Below are positions 34,401 to 47,010 of a DNA stretch of 64,000 nt, in pieces (positions within the stretch are counted from its first letter, which is position 1; each line of letters begins with the position of its first letter). The DNA lies in assembly GCF_028554725.1 (NCBI RefSeq), contig NC_071671.1:21761501-21825500 (forward strand), written 5' to 3'. The stretch comes from Zeugodacus cucurbitae. Its lineage: Eukaryota; Arthropoda; Insecta; Diptera; Tephritidae. The notes beneath the pieces were generated by a model. The model was not told where the DNA came from. It saw nothing but the letters and a program-made list of their open reading frames with translations, and did no database searches. Made by a program: the position numbers and the translations under genes.

Positions 34401-37400
34401 GAAATTAATACAAGTTCTAAGCATCTCTGAAATCTGAGTTCATTAACTCTTATATTGCGCCCTTTCTGTCACAGAGTCGATGAACTAGAAAAAATAAATG
34501 TTTTTCTAATGCTCAAGGAATTTTTTGCATTATTTCATCAACCTTTGTCTAGAGCTTGTAATTCACATCAACAAAAAGATAAAAGAAGAATTGTAAGAAA
34601 AAAGTTTGAATGTGAAAAATAACTTCAGAAATACAACAATGCGAAAATCATTACAACAATAAAGGAAAAAACAACTTCAAAGGCAGCAACATAAGGTTGA
34701 AAAATTATACAAAATTAATATTAAGCAAGTTTATAAAAAATGAAGCAAGCATACATGTAGCACGACAAAACTTTTCCAATTCCTGCACAAAGTTAAAGAG
34801 AATCAAAAGCCAAAAGCATGTGTTCTATGCAAATACAAATCAACTTGCAAAGAACTGATGAAACAAAGCAACAGTGAAATTGCTCAATTAAATGCCATGT
34901 CCCCTTTGGGGCTAAATCAGTGGTCCGCAGCCGCTATGAAAATACAAAATACCAGCAACAAGTATTTTCGTATTTATAAGATACAAACAATAAAAGGTTT
35001 GCGCATAACTTCCCGAAAATCAACTCCAAGTGCAAACAAAATGACGCCACTCAACTCAGCTCAACATGCAGCACATGAAATTTGTGCCCCACTTAAAAGC
35101 CAAAGACTTGTGGCAACGCTGCGCAATAGCCGCAACAACGCCGCACTGGTGGCAGTCGAATAGCTTCCGGCTGGTGCAACAGCGCACCAGTGGCACAATG
35201 CCAAACAATGTATTACAGTTAATCGAGCCGACAACAGGAAGCGGGCGGAGGGAGAAACCTCGGCAACAGGCATTTAAATATACACGTAAGGGTGTGTGTG
35301 TGTATGCGTTTTGCCAAATCTGTCAGCTTGCTACTCTTCGGCCATTTTTCAAAAGTCAAGGCTTGAGGCGAATTTATGTGGGAGAGTTTGGCGCAGCTGT
35401 GCATACAAGGCGTTGGAGAAAATGTGGTTAAGGAAGGTGAATTAGATTGCAGAATTTTTTACTAGTATTTTTCTTCTCTGGAGTTAAATTTCAACACTTT
35501 GAGACTATGTATAAAAGAAGAACCCTATAAAAGGTAGGCGAGACTTGATCGGATTTCGCCTCTGAAACTGACACTGTAGTTCACTAGAGAGATCCAATCC
35601 AGTTCGATCACTAAAAACCGACTTCTGTTAACCAAGAGATCTTTCCACAAGTTGTCGTTCTGCCTAACCGGCATAAGAATAAATTCGGGTTGTTCATAAA
35701 AAAAAACTTGTAAAGACTTCTTGGAGATCGTTCAAGAATTTTTCTTCTCGCTTAACCCCAATCTTTAAGGTACCCACACTTTAATCACTCTAATAAATTA
35801 AAGCACACCTTGGTGTACCTTAGAACTCTACAAGATTTTCCGCGGCGGATAAAGTACCCCGAAGGCACGTTTTGCTCTAGATTATACATCTCAACAATAA
35901 ATACCGGGGAAATCCTTTTGCAGATTAAAGAAAATCCAATGGATAGGGTCTAAGTATAGTTGTCATGCTCTACGAGCTGAATGGAATTTTTAGCGAGAGT
36001 TGTTGGTGTTGCTATAAACAGATCATCTAGTATTTTTGAAGAACGCCGCGAACTGACAGTTCTTGGCTGAATTATAGTTTCTATTTCTGATTTGTAAAAT
36101 GAGCCGTCTTGAGAATTGCGCCTTAGCCATGTTCAAGAATTATGTAATCACTAATAAAACATCTTACTTATTTTAGCCAGTTGATGAGCAGACTCTGTAA
36201 TCTGTAGAACGATAAATATGGAGAATTTGTTTCCTCACATCTTCTTCTTCTTCACAAAACAAAATTATAAGAACTAACAAAACATAATCCAAAATAAATT
36301 TGCACCGGAGATAATTTCTTTAAAACAACTGACATACATTCAGCAAACAAAAAATTATTGATTACTTTTCAATCTCTCTACGCTCCAGCGCACATTTATA
36401 CTAAAAAATACTCGAAAACAAACTGTAGGATAAGCAATGCCAGCTTGTATTCTGTTAAAAATTCAACGCCCATTCATAAATATTTTCAATGGCACCTAAT
36501 GTGCCTGACAAACACTTAAAAAACCCACACAAACACACGAACATGTTTGCGACAAAAACTTTTAGATTTACTTTGACTTTCGCCTTCTCCTAAGCCTCGG
36601 ATTTTGCCTTGACGACGAGGACATGTGCGCCGCTGAAGATTAGTAGGCAATGAAGCACCCACTGTAGTTTTTCTATAAACCCAAAATTGAGCTCATCGCC
36701 ATCGCACAATGCCTCCGTGTGGCAATGTCAATGCCAATGAGGTCAAAGGACAGTCAGGGCATGATTGTGTGATATACCATGTATGTATATGTGGAGCGAC
36801 TTGATGTAAGGATATAAGAAATCGTTTGTATATAAAATACATATATATTTATATTAATATGTTATATATGGCATCCTGCAAGCATCGCAAACTATGTTTT
36901 GCTCCCTTCTTTTGTGCCACATTCTCTGACTGTCATTTAAAAGTTAGGCAACCGAGACCTCAGCTGTTTGGCCTTAATGACCTTTTTACGATTCCCATTT
37001 GTTTAAGCATATGTTTATATGTGTAAATGAATGTGCGTAACATGAAATTCTCTGTTCTACATGTGTTTGCTGCCATTTGTTGTTTTTTTTTTCTTTTATT
37101 TCTTTTGATTCCACAAATGTGAAAACAGTTGCAAACTTTGGCATTTTCCTATATCACAATATCTGTGGCGATCAGTTTTTCAGGCGGATTAACTATTGGC
37201 TCATGTTTTATTTAGGATATATGTATAATTACAATAGAAAAAATATATATCATTTGTAAAGGGTAGATATTATAAATAGATGAATTACTTAGCAAATTTT
37301 ACGGAATTCAGTGTTAGAACATCCTTGCGAGACTTTTTCTAGAATAGCCGGTCTTATCTAGTTAGTAATGGGCTAGAGATCAAGATCTGATGTTTTTGGT

Positions 37401-38865
37401 ATGCAAATCTGTAGCTTTTTCTACATGTAAGGGAGCCTGAAGAGTCTTTTTTATTAGCAAACCGATGTATTTACTCCGATATGCTAGTTTGACAACCATT
37501 CTTCTGACAACGAGATGTAACGACTTTCTGAATACCTATGCTATCCAATGAAATGGTTTCAGTATAATGTGTGAGTTTCATTGAATGAAATCAAATAATT
37601 TTGCATTTGTAAAGCAACTTTTTAGTGAAAAGCTAATATTTTTACTCAACAATAAAGTTTGTATAAAGTTGCACCACATCGTAGCCTCTAGCTTTTAAAT
37701 ATGCAGTAGATGTACATGCCATTAGTTTTTCACTAAGTTTGACAAAATCCAAAATGCGCATTTGATCATAATTTCTTATAAAAAATTAGTAAAACACATA
37801 CGAAAACTTATTAAATATTTATTTCGAAATTTTTGAGATATCGTTTCGCTCTTTCAGCCATTTCTGGTATGCCAATGCTACCAACAAATACTAGCTTTAA
37901 GTAGCACAAACGCGTGTAGTGTTATTTTGTGCCCGAATGTATATACGCATGTGTGAGTGATTGTTTGGATGTGTGGCGTTATAAAAAGCGTGTAATGTTT
38001 TTGTCCAACAACTATTAATCAGCATTGTTCTTTAATTTTTGTTGCCACTTACTTTCTTCAAGTTACAACTGCTTTCTTCAAGTTATATTTTAGTAACTTT
38101 CTTTAAGAGCTTTCTTCTATACTGTTACTATTTTTCTATGTTACACCTTTTTTCAAACATTTTTTGTAATTTTTTCACTGTTTACAATAACACTTTTTTG
38201 TTTTTGTTACTGCAGTACCTAAGTATACTTCTTCCGTTCTCGCTTTTCACACTGTAACAGCTAGTGGCTTAGTACTTTATCTACAAAATTTTTTCAAGCT
38301 TTAATTTACAATTTCTTTCTATGCTGTGTTTTGTCTTTGGTCGATTCTGCCTTCTTGTAGGTCATTTGCTATTAAGATTTTTTGACTTAGTCTCTAGAAT
38401 AATTAATTACCACAACCAACAATGCCTCTAGTTTAGTCTTAGCCTTCGGTTAATGGTTTATTTTGGAAGAATAGCAGTTGAATTTTTTTCAGCATGGAAG
38501 CAGGTAAGAAGTCTTAAGTACGTTACTATTCATAAATAGTTTGAGTGAAGTAAAACAACAAACGTATTTAAAACAGTGGGCAGCTCAGTTCCGGGTGAAG
38601 AAATATTCACAACAAATATAAAAAGCCATATGAATGTTCCATATGAATGTTTTCGATAGAACTACGGAACTGCATTAATCAAGAGCTACAAACTTTAATG
38701 TTTTTGAAAGATAGTCGTATGGTATAAAGTTACTTTTTAAATTGCGAGTGTATAAAAGTAAGTATTGGTTGAGGTTTTTGCTGGGAACTCCAATGAGGAA
38801 GTGTTTGTTATTTATTACATAGTCAATGCTTGAATTCATTAAATATTATTCATCAGAAAACTCTT
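31411..38865. other. Long intron-like DNA of the kinase pseudogene, no exon recognised
   Basis: About 7.4 kb without a gene I can support. The missing first half of the C1B domain (its HNFEPF to CDHCGSLLYG region) should lie between 30211 and 45342 but was not seen. Open frames at 32295, 33424, 34858-35431 and 38039 have no recognisable domain. 35050-35430 is GC-richer than its surroundings, with no gene assigned. Confidence 0.45.
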
Positions 38866-41800
38866 CCTTACGCGGTTATAGCCGAGTCCAAAACAGCGCG
38901 CCACGCATCTCTCCTTCTGGCAGTTTGGCGCCAATTGGTTATTCCAAGCGAAGCCAGGTCCCTCTCCACCTGGTCCTTCCATCGGAGTGGAGGTCTCCCT
39001 CTTCCTCTGCTTCCACCAGCGGGTACTGCATCGAATACTTTCAGAGCTGGAGCACCTTCATCCATTCGAACAACATGTCCTAGCCAGCGTAGCCGCTGTG
39101 TTTTTATTCGCTGGACTATGTCTATGTCGTCGAATAACACATACAGCTCATCGTTCCATCGTCTGCGGTATTCGCCGTTGCCAATTCTTAAGGGACCATA
39201 AATCTTCCGCAAAACCTTTCTCTCGAAAACTCCTAGTGCCGTCTCATCGGATGTTGACATCGTCCACGCTTCTGAACCGTAAAGTAGGACGGGAATGATG
39301 AGAGACTTGTTGAGTTTGGTTTTTGTTCGTCGAGAGAGGACTTTACTTTTCAATTGCCTACTTAGTCCATAGTAGCACCTGATGGCAAGAGTGATTCTGC
39401 GTTGGATTTCCAGGCTGACATTGTTATTGCTGTTAATGCTGGTTCCCAGGTAGACGAAATTATCTACAACTTCAAAATTATGACTGTCAACAGTGACGTG
39501 GGAGCCAAGACGCGAATGCGCTGATTGTTTGTTTGACGACAGGAGATATTTCGTCTTGTCCTCGTTCACCACCAGACCCATACGCTTCGCTTCCTTATAC
39601 AGTCTGGAGAAAGCAGAACTAACGGCGCGGGTGTTGTTTCCAATGATATCGATATCATCGGCGTACGCCAGTAGCTGTACACTCTTATAGAAGATTGTAC
39701 CTTCTCTGTTTAGCTCTGCAGATTATTTTCTCCAGCAACAGGTTAAAGAAATCACACGAGAGTGAGTCACCTTGTCTGAAACCTCGTCTGGTATCGAACG
39801 GCTCGTAGAGGTCCTTCCCGATCCTGACGGAGCTTTTGGTGTTGCTCAACGTCAGCTTACACAGCCGTATTAGTTTTGCGGGGATACAAAATTCAGACAT
39901 CGTGGCATAAAGGCAGCTCCTTTTCGTGCTGTCGAAAGCAGCTTTAAAGTCGACAAAGAGATGGTGTGTGTCGATCTATTTTCACGGGTCTTCTCCAAAA
40001 TTTGGCGCATGGTGAATATCTGGTCCGTTGTTGATTTTCCAGGTCTAAAGCCACCCTGATAAGGTCCAATCAGTTTGTTGACGGTGGGCTTTAGTCTTTC
40101 ACACAATACGCTCGACAGAACCTTATACGCGATGTTGAGGAGGCTTATCCCACGGTAATTGGCGCAAATTGTGGGGTCTCCCTTTTTGTGTATTGGGCAG
40201 AGTACACTGTGATTCCAATCGTCAGGCATGCTTTCTTCCGACCATATTCTGCAAAGAAGCTGATGCAAGCACCTTATCAGCTCTTCGCCGCCGTATTTGA
40301 ATAGCTCGGCCGGTAATCCATCGGCACCCGCCGCCTTATTGTTCTCCAAGCGGGTAATTGCTATTCAAATTTCTTCACGGTCGGGCAATGGAACATCTGC
40401 TCCATCGTCGTCGATTGGGGAATCGGGTTCGCCATCTCCTGGTGTTGTACTTTCACTGCCATTCAGCAGGCTGGAGAAGTGTTCCCTCCACAAACTCAGT
40501 ATACTCTGGTCATCAGTAACTAGATCACCTCTGGGGGTCCTACAGGAGTGTGCTCCGGTCTTGAAACCTTCTGTTAATCGCCTCATCTTTTCATAAAATT
40601 TTCGAGCATTACCCATGTCGGCCAGCTTTTCAAGCTTTTCATACTCACGCATTTCGGCCTCTTTCTTTTTACGTCTGCAAATGCGTCTCGCTTCCCTCTT
40701 CAGTTCTCGATATCTATCCCGAACGTGTTGTGGTCGATCGCAACGTTGCGAGGTAGGCAGTCTGTTTTCTCTCCACTGCGGAACGACAATTCTCATCGTA
40801 CCAACTGGTTTTTTGGCGTTGCCGGAGACCAATTGTTTCGGCTGCAGCGGTATGCAATGAGTTTGAGATGCCGTTCCACAGCTCCCTTATATCGAGATGC
40901 TGATGAGTGCTCTCAGAGAGCAGGAGTGCAAGTCGAGTAGAAAATCGTTCGGCTGTCGGTTGTGATTGCAGCTTTTCGACGTCGAACCTTCCTTGTGTTT
41001 GTTGACGGGCGTTCTTTGCTGCACAGAGGCGAGTGCGTATCTTTGCTGCTACTAGATAATGGTCCGAGTCAATGTTTGGTCCTCGGAGCGTACGCACGTC
41101 TAAAACACTGGAGACATGTCTTCCGTCTATCACAACGTGATCGATTTGATTGCGCGTGTTTCGATCAGGGGACAGCCACGTTGCTTGATGAATTTTTTTA
41201 TGCTGGAATCTGGTACTACAGACAACCATATTTCGGGCCCCAGCGAAGTCGATCAGCCTCAGGCCGTTTGGCGATGTTTCGTCATGGAGGCTGAATTTTC
41301 CGACTGTTGTGCCAAAGGCACCTTCTTTACCCACCCTGGCGTTAAAATCGCCAAGCACGATTTTGACATCGTGGCGGGGGCAGCGCTCATAGGTGCGTTC
41401 TAGGCGCTCATAGAAAGCATCTTTGGTCACATCGTCCTTCTCTTCCGTTGGGGCGTGGGCGCAAATCAGCGATATGTTGAAGAACCTCGCTTTGATGCGG
41501 ATTGTGGCAAGACGTTCATCCACCGGGGTGAATGCCAGGACTCGGCGACGTAGTCTCTCTCCCACCACAAATCCAACACCAAATTTGCGCTCCTTTATAT
41601 GGCCGCTGTAGTAGATGTCACAAGGACCCACCTTCTTCCGTCCTTGTCCCGTCCATCGCACTTCTTGGACGGCGGTGATGTCAGCCTTTAGTTGTATGAG
41701 GACATCAATCAGCTGGGCAGAGGCACCTTCCCAATTAAGAGTCCGGACATTCCAGGTGCATGCCCTCAAATCATGATCCTTAGTACGTTTGCAGGGGTCG

Positions 41801-42096
41801 TCATCAAAAGGGGGGTTTCTCATCCGAGGCTCGGTGTTTGTTTTCATTGGGGAGATTTTTTTTATGTGGTGGGTCCCAAGCCCTACGCACAACCGCACAA
41901 GCGGGCTTCGCCTTCTCACTTTAGCTCGCCTCCAAACGGATGTCTGTTAGCTACCCAGGGGATACTTGGTCTAAAACCGGAAGTCGTGAGCTGCTTGAGT
42001 CATATTCACAAGAATCGTTCCTGGCCACTCCCAAGTGAATGGCAATCAGAAACTTTCCTCACTTGCGTGAACTTCTACATATGACCCCATCCCCCA
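38866..42096 (-). mobile_element. RTE-clade LINE, copy C, near full length
   Basis: A 3.2-kb minus-strand RTE with the same 5' end as copy E (a G run then ATGG-GTCATATG) and a 3' end at the last RT codons. A single ORF (endonuclease plus RT) is typical of the clade; there is no ORF1. It is broken by frameshifts and a nonsense change but clearly recent. It lies in the intron between the C1A and C1B exons of the kinase pseudogene, in antisense orientation. I could not identify a convincing target duplication. Confidence 0.85.
38868..41919 (-). pseudogene. RTE copy C ORF: endonuclease and reverse transcriptase, broken
   Basis: The start position is GTG here but ATG in copy E. 41919-40714 encodes a complete apurinic-like endonuclease: ACTWNVRTL, VQEVRWTGQG (catalytic Glu), LGDFNARVG, DSDHY (catalytic His), then the linker. 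A frame change follows near 40740. 40832-40365 continues the linker to a TGA at 40367-40365 where copy E has CGA. RT pieces at 40349-39870, 39900-39685 and 39581-38868 carry NKAAGADGLP, RRGFRQGD and the C-terminal GRGRPPLRW region. A 1-nt loss near 39975 is shared with copy E. The protein cannot be made whole from this copy. Confidence 0.85.
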
Positions 42097-42745
42097 CTGG
42101 TATAAAAATTTATAAACTTAAATGTCGTAATACCAACCGGATACAATATTAAAATTAATGCAAATAATTACAAAATAAAACAAAAAAAATTTAATGACAT
42201 GTAATTCGAAAATTGGTATTAGTAAAAATCGTTAAACTGATATAAATATATTTTGAAAGTCTTGTACATAACTAAATAAAATTAATACAACTTAAAATAT
42301 ATTAAAATATGAACTTTTAAAGGGTTATATGTACATTTAAAAACTGGTATAAATCTTGGTATAACTAGTATAAACTTATTATGCATTCAAATATTTACCA
42401 GAATTGTACTCAAAACACTATTTATTAATTAAAGACGTCAAAAATAACGTTTACATATTATTACTGGTAATTCAAAAACTGGTATAATTATTCAAAAGAC
42501 AAATTTTGATGCTTCTAAAAAAGGAATATATTTTACATCTATTTTTTCCGTGGACATTAATTTAATTAAGTAATAAAGTTTTGTACTAGTGCTGGTAAAC
42601 ACAGCACATAGGAAACGGTATCAGTTGCTAATAATAACTCATATTTTTCACCGATAATGTTTTTCTTTGCTGACTTTCCTTTATTCGCTGGAATTTCTTT
42701 ATCCCCAACTACTGCCACTTACACTGAACATCAAATAATGCATCA
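42097..42745. other. AT-rich intronic DNA
   Basis: A repeated ACTGGTATAA motif occurs several times around 42100-42490 (for example near 42107, 42352 and 42478), without a clear period. No gene recognised. Confidence 0.45.
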
Positions 42746-44101
42746 TATTTTTATACTCTCGCAACAAAAGTTGCTAAAGAGAGTATTATAGTTTTGTTCA
42801 CATAACGGTTGTTTGTAACACCTAAAACTAAAAGAGTTAGATATAGAGTCACACATACCAAAGTGATCAGGGTGACGAGTAGATTTGAAATCCGGATGTC
42901 TGTCCGTCCGTCCGTCTGTCCGTCTGTGCAAGCTGTAACTTGAGTAAAAATTAAGATATCTTGATGAAACTTGGCACAAATATTCCTTGGCACCATAAGA
43001 ATATCAAGTTCGAAAATGGGCAGAATCGGACCATTGCCACGCCACAAAATGGCGAAAGAAAAAAACACATAAAGTGTCATAACTAAGCCATAAATAAAGT
43101 TATGACAGTAAACTTTGGAATAAAGGATCGCACTAGGAGGGGGCATATTTGGTTGTAATTTTTTTGGGGAAGTGGGCGTGGCCCCGCCCACAAATCGGTT
43201 ATTTGCATTTAACTCGCAAACTAATAATGCTATATAAACAAAACTTTCTGCAGTCGGTTCTCTTACACACCCCACTACACACCATTAAAATAGTTGAAAT
43301 CGGATAATAACGACGCCCACCTCCCATACAAAGGTTAGGTTGAAAATTACTAAAAGTGGGTTAACTAACTAACGAAAAACGTCAGAAACACCAAATTTTA
43401 CATAAGAAATGGCAGAAGGGTGCTGTATTCAGATTTTTTACAAAATGGAAAATGGGCGTGACATCGATCACTTATGGGTCGAAAACCATATCTCAGGAAC
43501 TACTCGACCGATTCGAATGAAATTCGGTATATAATATTTTCTTGACACCCTGATAACACGGAAAATCGGACGAAATCGGTTTACAACCACTACTACTTTC
43601 CTTATAACTCAATTTTGAAATCCATCTTCTTCCTTCACTTTATAATGTAAACATAAGGAACCAATGAAGATAACGGAATAAAACTTTACACAATTAGTGC
43701 ATATCATCTCTGGCTTCACTTGTGAAAAAATTGTCGAAAACGGACCATAACTTTTCAACGCCCCAGATATCGAACATGTTGAACTCAGCGCCTAAGGATA
43801 AATTTTAACCGAAAATATGGGCAAATCCCTCAGATATCTCAATTTAATTCAGAGGAAATTGTTTTCTTCTAATAGTGTGTCTCTGTTCCAAAAATTATTA
43901 AAATCGGGTCATAACATTTCCATATACCTCATTGTAGGTTTTTCAAAAGTATCTTCTCCTAGCTCCCATATACCTAATTATAGGTTTTTCAAATATACGG
44001 TGAGCTTAATTCCGCATATATGTATTGGTTAAATTTCTTCAATAAATTGCGAGAGTACAAAATGTTCGGTTGCACCCGAACTTAACCTTTCCTTACTTGT
44101 T
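42746..44101 (-). mobile_element. HINE/DINE-like non-autonomous element, copy 2
   Basis: Reverse-oriented relative of copy 1. It starts TTATACTCTCGCAACAAAAG on the plus strand, has a GTCCGTCC/GTCTGTCC microsatellite at about 42899-42930 and ends with TTCGGTTGCACCCGAA and CCTTACTTGTT. At 1.36 kb it is the longest copy and includes a middle segment that copy 3 lacks. Short open frames in it are not genes. Confidence 0.7.
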
Positions 44102-44321
44102 ATGACTATTTTTGAGTGTCAGTCTGTGTTTACAAGTCATCTGCATAGTCACGTGAAAAGCCATTCGTTTGATGGATTCTACGCAGCTACACGACATTGT
44201 CCATTATGTGCACGCTATTTAACAACTATTTACGATGATCCGCTGCAACTTTTGCAAAAATAGCTTTGCAGCTTTTGTGAAATTTAAATTTTTTTCATTT
44301 CGCTCCCCCTGTAATGTGGCA

Positions 44322-45104
44322 TATTTATACTCTCGCAACAAAAGTTGCTAAAGAGAGTATTATAGTTTTGTTCACATAACGGTTGTTTGTGTCACCAAGA
44401 AATAAAAGAGTTAGATATGGGGTTATATAAATATAAATGATCAGGATGACGAGTGGAGTTAAAATCCGGATGTCTGTCCGTCCGACCGTCCGTGCAAGCG
44501 ATAACTTGAGTAAAAATTAAGATATCTTAATGAAACTTGGAACACATGTTCCTTGGAACCGTGAGAGGATTGCTTTATGGACAAAATCGGTCAACTGCCA
44601 CGCCCACAAAATGGCGAAAACCAAAAACACATAAAGTATCATAACTAAGCCATAAATAAAGTTATGACAGTAATCTTTGGAATAAAGGATCGCACTAGGA
44701 AGGGGCAAATTTGGATGTATTTTTTTTTGGGGAAGTGGGCGTGGCCCCGCCCCAAATCGGTTATTTATATATATCTCGCAAACCAATGACGCTATATAAA
44801 CCAAACTTTCTGCAGTCGATTCTCTTACGTATCCCACCGCACACCATGAAAATAGTTGAAATCGGATAATAACCACGCCCACCACGTTTACTTTACAATA
44901 TATAAAGTAAGCACTAGTGAAGATATCGGTGCAGAACTTTGCAAAAATACTAATGGTTTCCAACTTTCAATTGACTTTATACAATATATATGACGAATAT
45001 GTGGGTCAAATTGTGTATTATATAATATTAATTAAGTTAAATAAATAAATTGCGAAAGTATAAAATGTTCGGTTACACCCGAACTTAGCCCTTCCTTACT
45101 TGTT
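44322..45104 (-). mobile_element. HINE/DINE-like non-autonomous element, copy 3
   Basis: 783 bp, same orientation as copy 2 and only 220 bp from it. It shares the start (TATACTCTCGCAACAAAAG), a short GTCC microsatellite at about 44472-44492, and the end hairpin TTCGGTTACACCCGAA with CCTTACTTGTT. The middle is shorter than in copies 1 and 2, which shows internal deletion or a different subfamily. Confidence 0.7.
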
Positions 45105-45341
45105 GTACATTACTTTTATTACTTTTATATACACATTCACTTTCACTTGGCGCACAGTTTAGTGCAGATAGAGTTTAGTTAATTTTATGGCAGCTACAAG
45201 TTGGTTACAAAAGGTTTTTTTCATTTAATGTTTTATGCTAAACACACAAATTCTGATTTGAATATAATTTTTAATATACGCACACCTTTTTCGCTATTTT
45301 TCCACCGCTACTTGGCTTTTACGCTAACAACAAACAAACAG

Positions 45342-45470
45342 CATGTGACATGAATGTGCATGCCCGCTGCAAGGAGAATGTTCCGAGCTTATGCGGTTGC
45401 GATCACATCGAACGCTGTGGGCACATCAATTTGGAATTAAATGTGAAGGAGAATTTGCTGACAGTGCAAA
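45342..45470 (+). pseudogene. Pkc53E: Pkc53E-like exon: C1B end and start of C2
   Basis: Acceptor AACAG and donor GTAAGT are present. It encodes ACDMNVHARCKENVPSL, the second half of the C1B zinc domain with its His and Cys ligands, then a CGCD segment and NVKENLLTVQ of the C2 start. The first half of C1B was not found upstream, so the domain could not fold even if spliced. Confidence 0.85.
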
Positions 45471-45712
45471 GTAAGTTGAGTGAATTGGAGTTTATTTTTA
45501 AACTTCATTTTCAATGAAATGATTTTATTTTCATTATTATTCTGTTTTCAACTTATTTGTAAAAAATGTCCCCTCTTTAATATGTTAAAAACTTAGTACT
45601 CACCTTTTTAAGTGATTTTCAATAATATATGCACTTCATTTGATATTTATATATTTGTGTTAATACATACATTTATATTAAATTTTAAATAATTCCACTT
45701 CATGTTGTTAAG

Positions 45713-45807
45713 ATTAAACTCATTCCAGATGAGCATGAAAAGTCAAAGAAGAAGACGCGCACCATCAAAGCATGTCTGAATCCCATTTGGAATGAGACCA
45801 TCAAATA
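45713..45807 (+). pseudogene. Pkc53E: Pkc53E-like exon: central C2
   Basis: Encodes IKLIPDEHEKSKKKTRTIKA then CLNPIWNETIK, ending in a split Tyr codon (TA) before donor GTGAGT. The apparent TAG is therefore not a real stop. The preceding 20 residues or so of C2, including a calcium-binding Asp loop, are missing between this exon and 45470, and joining the two exons directly does not keep the frame. Confidence 0.85.
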
Positions 45808-46647
45808 GTGAGTAATTATTAATACCGTAGTAAGCATAGTAAGTGATGAATAAAAGTTTGTTTTGTTTCTATGGAAGGTCTTTTGTGCAATGAGAAAGCT
45901 TCAAAGCAAAATCTCTAAAAAAGTGTTTAAACTATGACTAGGCTTACTAGCTTAGTACGAAAGCTACTTCATTCAATTTGAAAGCTTGATTTGTAAAAGC
46001 TAAAAAAAGTTGTCAAATGATGCTATAATTTGCAAAGCTTGCTTTGTAAGTGTGACAAAAACTAAAATTTTTCAGATTTGAAAGCTTTCTAAAAGAAAAA
46101 AAAATAACAATATAATGAAATATTTTTTTAAATGTGCTCATTGAGGCTTATTTTATTTTCAGAGCTACTAACGACTTCTAAAACCACATATTCTTACTTA
46201 CAGTTGCAAGCTCTTTAAAAGCTTGTATTTATTCAATGACTATGTGGTAGTTTGATTTCCAACACATATGTATTTTAAAATGCCGTAAATAGAAAAGCAT
46301 ATTCGCACATGGTTTTGAATTAAAAAAGCCCTTTGAATGCTTATATGTTAAAGGTACTCATGGTGGCTTATTTTACTTCTAAAAATTCAATTGAATAAGG
46401 TGCAGTTAACGACTTAAAAAGTATCTACCCTTACTTAGAGTTGAAAGTTCTTAAAAGCTTTTCCAGGGCCAAATGGTAGTTCGATTTCCATTCCATATGT
46501 TTTTTAAAATCCCTTAAAAGCATTCCCTCTATGTATTCTCAAAGAAGAAGAATTAAATCATACACTTTGGATCTCCAATAAAAATAAACCCCAGCTTTTT
46601 GGGGCAACTGTTTGATAATATAATTTGAAAACTTTATCTTCTTTTAG
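45808..46647. repeat. Intron with a degenerate ~220-bp tandem duplication
   Basis: A block at about 46140-46275 (GGCTTATTTTA..., TAACGACTT..., CTTACTTA..., TGGTAGTTTGATTTCCA) recurs with changes at about 46365-46515. The rest of the intron is rich in AAAGCTT motifs. The duplication is specific to this intron and has no coding content. Confidence 0.6.
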
Positions 46648-46768
46648 TCATCTTAAGCCAGAAGACAAAGATCGGCGTGTACTTATCGAGGTCTGGGTTT
46701 GGGATCGTACATCGCGCAATGATTTTATGGGCGCTTTATCCTTTGGCATATCCGATGTTATTAGGAAG
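46648..46768 (+). pseudogene. Pkc53E: Pkc53E-like exon: end of C2
   Basis: Acceptor CTTTTAG joins in frame with the split Tyr codon of the previous exon. It encodes HLKPEDKDRRVLIEVWVWDR then TSRNDFMGALSFGISDVIRK, with the second calcium-binding Asp pair (W-x-W-D-R...N-D-F) present. At the expected boundary the bases read AGTACT, so no canonical GT donor sits in the correct position. Confidence 0.8.
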
Positions 46769-47010
46769 AGTACTTTTATAAGGTTAAGAAAGCCATAGAG
46801 CTAGGCTTAAAAGAGAGAGCAATAAACTACAAATCACATCTTTATTCTAAAACTTAAACACAGATGAGACTCTTAAACTACTATATTGTAATCTTCATTT
46901 TCGAACTTGAATCTTCTAGGTTCGACTTAGTTTGTTTAAGAAACTTTACTCATTTTGACAAATTGTTGATACATTCTGAAATCTTTCAATGACTCTTTCA
47001 AATTTTCCAG

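Noticed and set aside
34858..35431. Overlapping frames in a GC-richer patch
   Set aside because: Frames exist on both strands with low-complexity composition and no domain. Probably a GC effect.
40962..42084. Plus-strand open frames over RTE copy C (and minus-strand ones over copy E)
   Set aside because: They appear antisense to the endonuclease/RT in both copies, as expected from codon composition, and match no protein I know.
45801..45810. Apparent TAG stop in the C2 exon of the kinase remnant
   Set aside because: The exon ends in TA before the donor GTGAGT and the next exon supplies T, giving a normal Tyr codon, so this is not a lesion.
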